Origin: Spirochaetia bacterium
Lineage (GTDB): Bacteria; Spirochaetota; Spirochaetia; Treponematales; Breznakiellaceae
Length of the DNA stretch: 12,506 nucleotides
Direction of reading: 5' to 3'
Assembly: GCA_026002045.1 (NCBI GenBank)
Contig: BOAV01000071.1
Location: 1 to 12,506, forward strand
The notes under the pieces: generated by a model
Database searches by the model: none
What the model was told of the DNA's origin: nothing
What the model saw: only the letters and a program-made list of their open reading frames with translations
In this document: positions 1 to 5,961 of the stretch, one piece after another
How the letters are laid out: every line of letters begins with the position of its first letter
How positions within the stretch are numbered: position 1 is the stretch's first letter
Position numbers and translations under genes: made by a program

Positions 1-137
1 AGGTACTCTTGCAATTCAACCGGGAAAAAAGCAATACTCTTTCCACTTCCGCGTAGCGGAATCTTTCGGCTAGATTTCTGGGTTTTGAGGCACACTTTTT
101 TCGACTAGATTTTCTTTTGTGGCATTACGGCGCCCAT
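1..137 (-). pseudogene. Possible broken gene (in-frame amber) running off the left edge, or a 10-codon micro-ORF
   Basis: An AAGGAG Shine-Dalgarno (minus strand, 144-149) lies 6 nt upstream of an ATG at 135-137. The frame reads MGAVMPQKKI, meets TAG at 105-107, and then stays open for about 34 codons to position 1 (SKKVCLKTQKSS, then RKIPLRGSGKSIAFFPVELQ, and on to the edge). The ribosome-binding site is as good as those of the real genes here, so translation probably starts. The open downstream part suggests a gene inactivated by a nonsense codon, but a 34-codon open stretch can arise by chance. The frame lies just downstream of the Uma2-like gene on the same strand and could be co-transcribed with it. 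I do not recognise the family, and the rest lies outside the window. Confidence 0.3.
47..61. repeat. Small perfect hairpin
   Basis: TTCCGC, loop GTA, GCGGAA. It is a 6-bp inverted repeat inside the open left-edge frame. No T-tract follows closely on either strand, so a terminator is not supported. Confidence 0.3.
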
Positions 138-188
138 ATTAAGCTCCTTGCGGTATTCACTGAAACGGGGAGAATTGTACCGGGGGCC

Positions 189-752
189 TTATCCGGCAAA
201 GACCGTCTTTAGGTCTATCTCGCAGCCCGGCAGCGCCGTGATCGGGGCAGTTCCGGTGTCGTCGTAGGAAGAAAGGATATACCGGCCCTTTTCAAGGACG
301 CAGGCCTGGACGGATTGGGTGTCCGGGTCAACAATCCAGTATTCCCGAACCCCGGCCTCCTGGTATTTGTTGAACTTTATTACTTTATCGTGCCGGGCGG
401 TGGAAGGGGAGAGGATTTCGATGACCAGGTCCGGGGCGCCATTACAGCCCTTCTTATCCAGTTTGGATGGGTCGCATACCACAATGATATCCGGTTCAAG
501 CACGGTATTATCGCTGTTGTCCGCCGCCGGGTGCAGGCGCACGGAAACGGGGGCAAAATAGGGTTTGCAGGGTTTCCCTTTCAGGAATTGTTTGATCTGA
601 TCATACAATTCTCCGCATATTTCCTGATGAGCCCGATCGGGGGTAGCGAGCATGAACGCTTCCCCGTCAATAATTTCAGTGCGCTCGCCCTCGTCCCATT
701 CAAGGTAATCCGCGTAAGTATAATAGGGTTGTTCCTGTGCCAATGCCGTCAT
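189..752 (-). CDS. Uma2-family (DUF820) restriction-endonuclease-like protein
   Basis: This 187-residue protein has the size and motif order of the Uma2/DUF820 family, which has a PD-(D/E)xK nuclease fold. Visible motifs are EIIDGE (residues 26-31), EPDIIVV (D88), PDLVIEILSPST (E112, the usual acidic catalytic position), then HDKVIKFNKY with candidate catalytic Lys123 or Lys126, and EYWIVDP (137-143). All expected acidic and basic positions are present, so it is probably intact. The family is abundant in cyanobacteria and some other bacteria as scattered single genes; its biological role is largely unknown, and DNA cleavage is inferred from the fold. The ATG at 750-752 is chosen because AAGGAAGG lies 4 nt upstream of it. 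No methyltransferase or antitoxin partner is nearby. The family assignment is firm; the biochemical function is not. Confidence 0.88.
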   Translation of the reverse strand: MTALAQEQPYYTYADYLEWDEGERTEIIDGEAFMLATPDRAHQEICGELYDQIKQFLKGKPCKPYFAPVSVRLHPAADNSDNTVLEPDIIVVCDPSKLDKKGCNGAPDLVIEILSPSTARHDKVIKFNKYQEAGVREYWIVDPDTQSVQACVLEKGRYILSSYDDTGTAPITALPGCEIDLKTVFAG

Positions 753-769
753 AATACCTTCCTTCTTAA

Positions 770-798
770 AATATACCGTAATAACTGCAATCCTTCAA
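770..798 (-). promoter_or_regulatory. Candidate sigma70 promoter of the Uma2-like gene
   Basis: On the minus strand, TTGAAG (793-798) is separated by 17 nt from TATATT (770-775): 4/6 and 5/6 matches to consensus with ideal spacing. Transcription would start near 763, giving a very short leader that keeps only part of the Shine-Dalgarno (757-766). This is pattern match only. Confidence 0.4.
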
Positions 799-881
799 CA
801 AGGTCCGGGTAGTAGCCAGGATAAACGCATAGAAAATTTTCCTCCATGAAATATACCGAAAAGCTACAAATATGTAAGAAT

Positions 882-915
882 TTAACCACACAAAGGACAC
901 AAAGTACACGAAGGA
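882..915. repeat. CACAAAG-type intergenic repeat (half element)
   Basis: The sequence TTAACCACACAAAGGACAC continues as AAAGTACACGAAGG. It resembles one arm of the palindrome at 4588-4686 (TTAACCACAGAG..., CACAGAGGACACAGAG). No matching opposite arm is found within the next 200 nt, so it appears to be a half copy. Such CACAGAG/CACAAAG tracts recur in intergenic regions of many bacterial genomes. Confidence 0.55.
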
Positions 916-957
916 AGGAAAACGATACGAGGTATTCCCGCAGCCTTGACACAAAGG

Positions 958-1070
958 CAGCGGAGGCCGGAGCGTTGCCTCTGAACATCGCGAACCCGCA
1001 GAAACTGAGAACCAAAGGTTCGCAGTTTCGAGGACGGGCGATGGAAGAGGCAATGCTCCGGCCTCCGCTG
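958..1070. repeat. 113-nt nested palindrome followed by a T-tract
   Basis: The outer arms 958-982 and 1046-1070 are 25 nt each and pair with one non-Watson-Crick position, which is G-U if read as plus-strand RNA. Inside, CATCGC (986-991) pairs with GCGATG (1038-1043). The core is GAAACTG-A-GAACC, loop AAA, GGTTC-G-CAGTTTC (1001-1029). TTTTTATT follows at 1071-1078. It could be a small non-autonomous mobile element, an intergenic repeat, or a strong plus-strand hairpin with a terminator-like tail. No gene on the plus strand precedes it. Confidence 0.8.
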
Positions 1071-1090
1071 TTTTTATTACGAATCTACGG

Positions 1091-1096
1091 TATGAT
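1091..1096 (+). promoter_or_regulatory. Candidate -10 box (TATGAT) abutting the pseudouridine synthase start
   Basis: TATGAT matches 5/6 of the -10 consensus and ends 5 nt before the GTG at 1102. I see no good -35 at the right distance (about 1067-1073 is CTGTTT-like). If real, transcription would begin at or next to the start codon, which would fit the absence of a Shine-Dalgarno. Confidence 0.3.
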
Positions 1097-1101
1097 TAAT
1101 C

Positions 1102-1851
1102 GTGGAAATAGTATATCAAAGCGACGATTGCGTAGTAGTAAACAAGCTCCCCGGCGATTCCGCAGAGCCTCTTACGGCGGTTCAGTCGGACAAGGGGATG
1201 GTCGATCTGCCCCGTGCCTTACTCAAGAACCTTGCGGCGGGAAAGGACTTTAAGGGGAAAGATTTTCTTCCCGCTGCGGTACACCGGCTGGATGTTCCGG
1301 TGTCCGGGTGTACCCTTTTTGCCCGCAGCCCGGAAGCTCTTGTCTTTCTCAACGCCCAATTTCACGGCGCAAGCGAAGCTGTGCTCAGGGGCGCAAAAGC
1401 CCTGGGGGTGGAAAAAATCTATTGGGCCATTGTTGAACTCCCGCCCCCCGGCAAGGAGCTTAGTGAAGCGGGGGAGTGGAGGCACTGGATAAAAGCGGGA
1501 ACCGGGGAAAACAAGAGCGTTGCCTATGATGAAGAGGGGCCGGGGAGGAAGCAGGGGCTGCTCCGTTACCGGATTGTGGGGAGAGGGGATCATTACCTTT
1601 TTCTGGAGATAAATCTTTTAACCGGCCGGCATCACCAGATCCGCGCCCAGCTTGCCCGTATGGGACTCCATATCAAGGGGGATCTGAAATACGGCGCCAA
1701 ACGCAGTGAAAGGGGAGGGGGCATCAGGCTTCACGGCTATTCCCTGGCCTTTCCCGATCCGGCCGCGCCTAACGAACTAATCCGGGTACAGGCGCTGCCG
1801 CCATTAAGGGATCCTCTCTGGGCAGCATTTGAGGCCGCCCATAAAAAATAA
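1102..1851 (+). CDS. RluA-family RNA pseudouridine synthase
   Basis: This 249-residue protein converts uridine to pseudouridine in rRNA or tRNA. It starts directly at the catalytic domain, IVYQSDDCVVVNKLPG (residues 3-18), with no S4 RNA-binding domain. The catalytic motif is HRLDVPVSG with Asp64, and the C-terminal family motif LLTGRHHQIRAQLARMG is followed by GDLKYGAKR. The GTG at 1102 is chosen because it starts just before the conserved IVY strand; no clear Shine-Dalgarno is visible, and an ATG at 1092 is in another frame. The first motif reads KLPGDSAEP where relatives usually have KPAGLL, so it is a divergent member. The target RNA site cannot be told from sequence. It converges with the next gene, with 7 nt between the stop codons. 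Confidence 0.92.
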   Translation: MEIVYQSDDCVVVNKLPGDSAEPLTAVQSDKGMVDLPRALLKNLAAGKDFKGKDFLPAAVHRLDVPVSGCTLFARSPEALVFLNAQFHGASEAVLRGAKALGVEKIYWAIVELPPPGKELSEAGEWRHWIKAGTGENKSVAYDEEGPGRKQGLLRYRIVGRGDHYLFLEINLLTGRHHQIRAQLARMGLHIKGDLKYGAKRSERGGGIRLHGYSLAFPDPAAPNELIRVQALPPLRDPLWAAFEAAHKK

Positions 1852-1858
1852 CCGTGGA

Positions 1859-2740
1859 TTATCTTTGCCGTGACATGAGGAAATTCATCAGGGGCATATC
1901 CCAGGCTTCCCCCGCAGGGCGCTCCGAAAGAAAATGCCGGTAAAGATTCTCAATATATTTTCTGATTATTTCACCATCCTGCTGATCTACCAGGGGCGGC
2001 TCGCCCAAAACAGGTTCGGTAAAAAGCCGGGAAACAAACTCCTCCGCCTCAGAGGGTGGAAAAAGTACCGGATCAAAACAGGTCATTGCGTACATGGCGG
2101 CTGCGATACAGTTTACACTGTGCTGCTTCACATAAAGTATGGCCTCGGTAATATCCCGGGCGCCCTTTTTCAGTTCGGCGATTTGCGGGGCATAGCGCTC
2201 CTCTTCCCCAAGGGAGCGGAGTATTGCGGCAAATTTGGTGTAGGTACGGATCACCACCATCACGTGGAGGCTGGGGATACACATCAGGTGGGGATCAAAG
2301 ACATGTACCAGGATAAAACCGGGCCGCCTGAGGTAACGGGGCCGCCTGGTGGTGGAAAGGTTCTTTTGATACACCTCGGCGGCAAAGCAGTAGAGGGCGC
2401 CCATGGAATCAAGGAAGTCCCTGGCCGCATCCGCCGTCCGTTCCCCCAGTTCCTCCCACAGAAAGCCAATGCTCCGTATCCAGAAAGCGGTGAATTCGCC
2501 GTAGACGCCCATCCAGGCCGGAGTAAAGGGGATCTTCTTGTCCAGTTCGTGATCCACCCGGGACACCGGTATTTTTCCCGGAAAAAGAGCGGCCCGGTAT
2601 TGGCGGAAAAAGAAATTGTAAAAGATTGATTTGACACATCTTACTATGGAGGGCCGGAACAACGCATTGGTCAATAATTTGAAAATCGTACTAAATATTG
2701 AGACATCGGCAACTTTTTTCGGCATGATGTATCCTATCAT
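1859..2740 (-). CDS. Unrecognised protein with a degenerate PAP2-phosphatase signature
   Basis: The protein has 293 residues from the ATG at 2738-2740, which has AGAAGGA just upstream; a TTG at 2806 would add 22 residues but has no ribosome-binding site. I see three PAP2-like blocks with family spacing. Block 1 is KNLSTTRRP (Lys126, Arg133, Pro134: the K-x6-RP motif). Block 2 is IPSLHV (PSLH at 156-159; PSxH motif). Block 3 is YVKQHSVNC (His207). Upstream, LDKKIPFTPAWMGVY resembles the segment before the first core helix of lipid-phosphatase-like PAP2_3 proteins. The third block lacks the usual Ser-Arg and has Cys211 where Asp is expected, so the phosphatase may be inactive or altered. Moderately hydrophobic stretches lie around 76-96, 140-170 and 210-228. 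The PAP2 link is my inference from motifs. Confidence 0.6.
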   Translation of the reverse strand: MIGYIMPKKVADVSIFSTIFKLLTNALFRPSIVRCVKSIFYNFFFRQYRAALFPGKIPVSRVDHELDKKIPFTPAWMGVYGEFTAFWIRSIGFLWEELGERTADAARDFLDSMGALYCFAAEVYQKNLSTTRRPRYLRRPGFILVHVFDPHLMCIPSLHVMVVIRTYTKFAAILRSLGEEERYAPQIAELKKGARDITEAILYVKQHSVNCIAAAMYAMTCFDPVLFPPSEAEEFVSRLFTEPVLGEPPLVDQQDGEIIRKYIENLYRHFLSERPAGEAWDMPLMNFLMSRQR

Positions 2741-2781
2741 AATTCCTTCTGAACTGTCACCGGTATCCCTATTGACATAAA

Positions 2782-2805
2782 GTTCACATGAACATTTACA
2801 GTTCA
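2782..2805. promoter_or_regulatory. Operator-like GTTCA repeats
   Basis: GTTCACATGAAC (2782-2793) has 5-bp arms around a 2-nt centre, followed 7 nt later by another GTTCA (2801-2805). It lies upstream of the minus-strand gene, between it and the hairpin leader of the plus-strand gene, so a dimeric repressor could sit here. The binding protein is unknown and the element is short enough to be chance. Confidence 0.25.
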
Positions 2806-2810
2806 ATAGA

Positions 2811-2840
2811 GTTGTTCGATAACTTCAGTTATCGAACAAC
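2811..2840. repeat. Hairpin 1 of the triple-hairpin leader
   Basis: This is a perfect 13-bp inverted repeat: GTTGTTCGATAAC, loop TTCA, GTTATCGAACAAC. No T-tract follows, so it is not a standard intrinsic terminator. Confidence 0.85.
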
Positions 2841-2854
2841 TTCCGCTGAAAAAT

Positions 2855-2875
2855 GCAAAATGCTCTGCATTTTGC
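2855..2875. repeat. Hairpin 2 of the triple-hairpin leader
   Basis: This is a perfect 9-bp inverted repeat: GCAAAATGC, loop TCT, GCATTTTGC. Confidence 0.8.
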
Positions 2876-2877
2876 GA

Positions 2878-2914
2878 GACTTGTGAGAGAACCAACCGGG
2901 TTCTCGAACAAGTC
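2878..2914. repeat. Hairpin 3 of the triple-hairpin leader
   Basis: GACTTGT (2878-2884) pairs with ACAAGTC (2908-2914), and GAGAACC (2887-2893) pairs with GGTTCTC (2899-2905), separated by a 2x2 internal loop; the loop is AACCG. Its right arm (GTTCTCGAACAAG) resembles that of hairpin 1 (GTTATCGAACAAC). It ends 8 nt before the AAGGAG of the following gene, so it could affect ribosome access. Confidence 0.8.
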
Positions 2915-2933
2915 CAATCATTAAGGAGAATAT

Positions 2934-3854
2934 ATGCGAACCATCAATTTGGGGCTTTCAGGATTACAGGCGCCGGTAATCGCCGTGGGCTGCATGCGGA
3001 TCAACGGGATCGAAAAGGCCGAGGCAAGCCGCTTTGTTAAATCGGCCATTGATATGGGGGCCAACTTTTTCGACCACGCCGATATTTACGGGAAGGGAAC
3101 CTGCGAGGAGATCTTTGCCGATGCTATCGGCATGAATCCTGCGGTGCGGGAGAAGATCCTCCTTCAAACCAAGTGCGGCATCAGGCCGGGGGCGGCCTTT
3201 GATTTTTCAAAGGAACATATCCTTAAATCGGTGGACGCCAGCCTGAAAAAGCTTAAAACCGATTATCTTGATGTGCTGCTCCTTCACCGGCCCGACGCCC
3301 TGGTGGAACCGGAAGAGGTAGCGGAAGCTTTCGGCATACTCCACGCAAACGGAAAAGTGCGGAACTTCGGGGTATCAAACCAGAACCCCATGCAGATCAA
3401 ACTTTTGCAGAAATACGTCAAACAGCCCATCGTGGCCAATCAACTTCAGCTCAGCATCACCAATGCAACCATGATCAGCCAGGGCATCCATAACAATATG
3501 CTCAGCGACGATGCGGTTGGCCGGGACGGTAGCGTCCTCGACTTCTGCCGGCTCCATGACATCACCATCCAGACATGGTCCCCCTTCCAGTACGGTTTCT
3601 TCAAGGGCGTCTTTTTGGGCAGCAAGGAATTTCCCAAGCTCAACGCCAAAATCGACGAGATCGCCAGGAAGTACGGCGTGGCCAACACCACCATCGCCAT
3701 GGCCTGGCTGCTCCGGCATCCCGCCCGCTTCCAGCCTGTCACCGGCACCATGAACGCCGATAGATTGAAGGACTGCGTCAAGGCTGCGGACATCACCATC
3801 ACCCGGGATGAGTGGTACGAGATCTACCTTGCCGCGGGCAACGTTCTGCCCTAA
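2934..3854 (+). CDS. Aldo/keto reductase, YdhF-like
   Basis: This 306-residue NAD(P)H-dependent oxidoreductase has a TIM-barrel fold and the usual length of the family. The catalytic tetrad is complete: Asp47 and Tyr52 in FFDHADIYG, Lys80 in LQTKCGI, and His118 in LLLHRPD. Further conserved blocks are GKVRNFGVSN (140-149) and, near the C-terminus, the cofactor-contacting stretch PVTGTMNADRLKDC. The overall sequence pattern (DHADIYG, SKCGI-like, HRPD, GVSN, TWSPF) is closest to E. coli YdhF among proteins I know. The substrate is unknown. The ATG at 2934 has AAGGAG at 2923-2928. The leader has three hairpins, suggesting post-transcriptional control or an inserted repeat. The downstream DUF554 gene follows after 8 nt and is probably co-transcribed. 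Confidence 0.93.
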   Translation: MRTINLGLSGLQAPVIAVGCMRINGIEKAEASRFVKSAIDMGANFFDHADIYGKGTCEEIFADAIGMNPAVREKILLQTKCGIRPGAAFDFSKEHILKSVDASLKKLKTDYLDVLLLHRPDALVEPEEVAEAFGILHANGKVRNFGVSNQNPMQIKLLQKYVKQPIVANQLQLSITNATMISQGIHNNMLSDDAVGRDGSVLDFCRLHDITIQTWSPFQYGFFKGVFLGSKEFPKLNAKIDEIARKYGVANTTIAMAWLLRHPARFQPVTGTMNADRLKDCVKAADITITRDEWYEIYLAAGNVLP

Positions 3855-3862
3855 GCTGTTTA

Positions 3863-4570
3863 ATGCTTGGCCCGATTGTTAACGCCCTGGTGATTGTGGT
3901 CTGTTCCCTGGCGGGCTGTTTTGTCCTCCGGGGGCTCCCCCCGCGCTTTGAGGAGATCATCAAAAAGGCCATAGGCCTCAGTATCGTGTATGTGGGGCTC
4001 AAGGGGTCCTTTGAAAGCGAACGGGTCCTCCTCCTCATCATGAGCATGGTTGCCGGGGCGGTCATCGGGGAGCTTATCAACATTGATAAACTGATGAACC
4101 GCCTTGGGGACTGGGCGGAAAAAAAGCTGAGGATGGGGGGCGGTACATTTTCGAAGGGTTTCGTTTCTGCCAGCATACTTTTTTGCACCGGCTCCATGGC
4201 CATCGTGGGTTCCATGCAGAGCGGCCTCCAGGGCAACCACGAAACCCTCTTTGCAAAGTCGATCCTGGACGGCTCAATCTCACTGGTCTTTAGCGCATCC
4301 ATGGGCATCGGGGTGCTTTTTTCCGCCATCCCGGTGCTGCTCTACCAGGGCGGCATCGCCCTCGCTTCCCTGGCAATCCGGGACTACCTTACGGCGGACA
4401 TCATCCGGGAAATGTCCGCCGTGGGAAACCTCCTGGTGGCCGCCATCGGCTTCAACTTCCTCATCCCCGAATCCAGGGCCACCGGTTTTTCCGCGATAAA
4501 GGTGGCGAATTTGATACCGGCGATCTTTATTCCGTGGATTTATCTGGCCATCGTGAATTTTCTGCACTAA
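3863..4570 (+). CDS. DUF554 family integral membrane protein (YqgA/YdfK-like)
   Basis: This 235-residue membrane protein with roughly six to seven hydrophobic segments matches the DUF554 family in length and sequence. Typical family stretches are LGPIVNALVIV at the N-terminus, GAVIGELINIDK, FCTGSMAIVGSMQSGLQG (the family's conserved small-residue segment), LFAKSILDG, and SAVGNLLVAAIGFN near the end. The family is widespread but of unproven function; transport has been suggested. I choose the ATG at 3863, giving an N-terminus aligned with the family; an upstream in-frame start at 3812 would lie inside the reductase gene and add 17 unconserved residues. No Shine-Dalgarno is visible, so translation may depend on coupling to the reductase, which ends 8 nt upstream. 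Confidence 0.9.
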   Translation: MLGPIVNALVIVVCSLAGCFVLRGLPPRFEEIIKKAIGLSIVYVGLKGSFESERVLLLIMSMVAGAVIGELINIDKLMNRLGDWAEKKLRMGGGTFSKGFVSASILFCTGSMAIVGSMQSGLQGNHETLFAKSILDGSISLVFSASMGIGVLFSAIPVLLYQGGIALASLAIRDYLTADIIREMSAVGNLLVAAIGFNFLIPESRATGFSAIKVANLIPAIFIPWIYLAIVNFLH

Positions 4571-4587
4571 AGAAAGAAGAAGAAATT

Positions 4588-4686
4588 TAACCACAGAGTT
4601 CACAGAGAAAACCACAGAGGACACAGAGAATATTTTTATTTTCTTCCTCTGTGTGCTCTGTGCATACCCTGTGCCCTCTGTGGTTA
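4588..4686. repeat. CACAGAG palindrome between convergent genes; probable bidirectional terminator
   Basis: The left arm begins TAACCACAGAG and contains three CACAGAG units. The right arm ends CTCTGTGGTTA and is its imperfect reverse complement over about 42 nt with a few mismatches and one gap; the loop is AT-rich (TATTTTTATTTTC). TTCTTTTTCC follows at 4687-4696. It sits exactly between the ends of the DUF554 gene (plus) and the MFS gene (minus), a position where a bidirectional transcription stop makes sense. It belongs to the same repeat type as 882-915. Confidence 0.8.
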
Positions 4687-4698
4687 TTCTTTTTCCTT

Positions 4699-5949
4699 CT
4701 AGGCCGCGTTTTTCACAAACTCACCCTTCTTGATCGTCGCCGCATAAATACTGTTGAGCAGTCCCAAAAAGGCGGAGAGCGAGAAGAGCACTTCGATGCC
4801 GACCCGTTCCCATATAAATCCGCCCAAAAGGGCGATGAGGATCGAGATGACGTGGTTCACCGAAATGCCGGTGCTGAGGGTGGCGGTGATCTCCTCCTGG
4901 CTGTCGGCGATGGACTGGACGTAGACATTGCTTGCCATGCTGGCAATGGAGATGATCGAATCCAGCACGTAGTTTACGCAGACCACGATAAAGGCGATGT
5001 GGATAGGGAAGATCCGGTGGGCAAAGCCGTAGAGGAGGCAGACCACGATGAGGATTAAGGTGTCGGCGACCATGATGAACTTGAAGCCCAGCCTGTCGAT
5101 AAGCTTTCCCATGAGGGGGCTGAATATGGTCCCAAAGACCGCGCAGATACCCAGGAGCATTGAGATGATCGAAGTGTCCGCCCCGTACTGGAGGATCAGC
5201 ACGTATGGCGCAAAGGTAAGGAAGATCTGTTTGCGGGCGCCGTAGAAAACTTCCAGCATGTAGTATTTGTGAAATTTCCGGGCAAAATAAAAGCGCCGCC
5301 GCTTCACCTTTACCGCCGATTCCTGCATGGCAAGCACCGTGAGGAAGGCCCCCAGCATCAGTGCCACCGAAATGGCAAACACAATCCTGAAAGGGAATAT
5401 ATCATTGCGGGCAAAGCCCAGTTTATTCAGGGCGAAGAAGTAGGCGGTGACCGCCACGAAGCCCGCGATGTTGCCGATGTGGCCCAATGCGCCGGTGATC
5501 CCCAGGGACGCGCCCCCCTTACCCTCGGCGGCAAGGTTAAGGGAAATGGTGGTCCGCACCGGCATGATCACGTGTTCCCCGACGCTGAATACCACCATGA
5601 AGAGGACCACCATGGCCTTGCCGGGGCTGACCCCTCCAAAGCCGCTGAGGAGGAGCCCCGCCAGCCCCGCCACCATCACCCCGATGCCGATCTTGAATAC
5701 CCGTGTCTCGGTAAAGCGGTACATGGCGGCCAGGATCAGCACCACCAAGAAGCCGGGAATTTCCCGGAAGAATTCCACGATCCCCCGTTCAAATTTGGTG
5801 ATGTGGACGATTTCCGCCAGGTAGTTATCCTGAATACCCCGGTACAGGCCGTAGCTGATACCAAAAAGGGCCAGAACGCTTAAAAAACGTCCCGGCCTTG
5901 CGCCGTCTTTGTAAATACCATGAAGAGGAGAAGTTTTAAGCAGGGACAT
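4699..5949 (-). CDS. Major facilitator superfamily transporter
   Basis: This 416-residue protein has about 12 hydrophobic segments in two halves separated by a very basic cytoplasmic loop (KVKRRRFYFARKFHKYY, residues about 214-230), the classic MFS layout. A motif-A-like loop in the second half reads GKLIDRLGFKF. The substrate cannot be inferred; no sugar- or drug-specific signature is evident. The start is the ATG at 5949; an in-frame TAG lies five codons upstream, so there is little choice. The AGGGGA just before it abuts the ATG, closer than usual. The gene is last in a three-gene operon after the lipoprotein and barrel genes, 12 nt after the barrel stop, so reinitiation by terminating ribosomes is likely. 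Confidence 0.9.
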   Translation of the reverse strand: MSLLKTSPLHGIYKDGARPGRFLSVLALFGISYGLYRGIQDNYLAEIVHITKFERGIVEFFREIPGFLVVLILAAMYRFTETRVFKIGIGVMVAGLAGLLLSGFGGVSPGKAMVVLFMVVFSVGEHVIMPVRTTISLNLAAEGKGGASLGITGALGHIGNIAGFVAVTAYFFALNKLGFARNDIFPFRIVFAISVALMLGAFLTVLAMQESAVKVKRRRFYFARKFHKYYMLEVFYGARKQIFLTFAPYVLILQYGADTSIISMLLGICAVFGTIFSPLMGKLIDRLGFKFIMVADTLILIVVCLLYGFAHRIFPIHIAFIVVCVNYVLDSIISIASMASNVYVQSIADSQEEITATLSTGISVNHVISILIALLGGFIWERVGIEVLFSLSAFLGLLNSIYAATIKKGEFVKNAA

Positions 5950-5961
5950 TCCCCTATAATA

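Larger units (their letters stand above)
753..1101. other. Gene-poor intergenic stretch holding repeats
   Basis: No credible protein gene was found in these 349 nt. The open frames that cross it are low-complexity or run through the palindrome and have no family motifs. It contains the promoter-like sequence for the leftward gene, a CACAAAG-type repeat at 882-915, a 113-nt nested palindrome at 958-1070 and a TATGAT box just before the next gene. Confidence 0.7.

Noticed and set aside
105..107. In-frame TAG read as pyrrolysine or other recoding
   Set aside because: No recoding element is seen, and nothing in the window suggests pyrrolysine use; a nonsense mutation or micro-ORF is simpler.
846..1253. 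Plus-strand open frame of 135 codons
   Set aside because: It runs through the CACAAAG repeat and the long palindrome, then overlaps the pseudouridine synthase in another frame; no domain pattern.
1934..2629. Plus-strand open frame of 231 codons antisense to the PAP2-like gene
   Set aside because: The minus strand has the better ribosome site and PAP2-like motifs; the plus-strand translation is Gly/His-rich without recognisable domains, typical of a shadow frame.
5269..5883. Plus-strand open frame of 204 codons antisense to the MFS gene
   Set aside because: Translation is a His/Glu/Pro-rich low-complexity shadow of a clear membrane transporter on the other strand.
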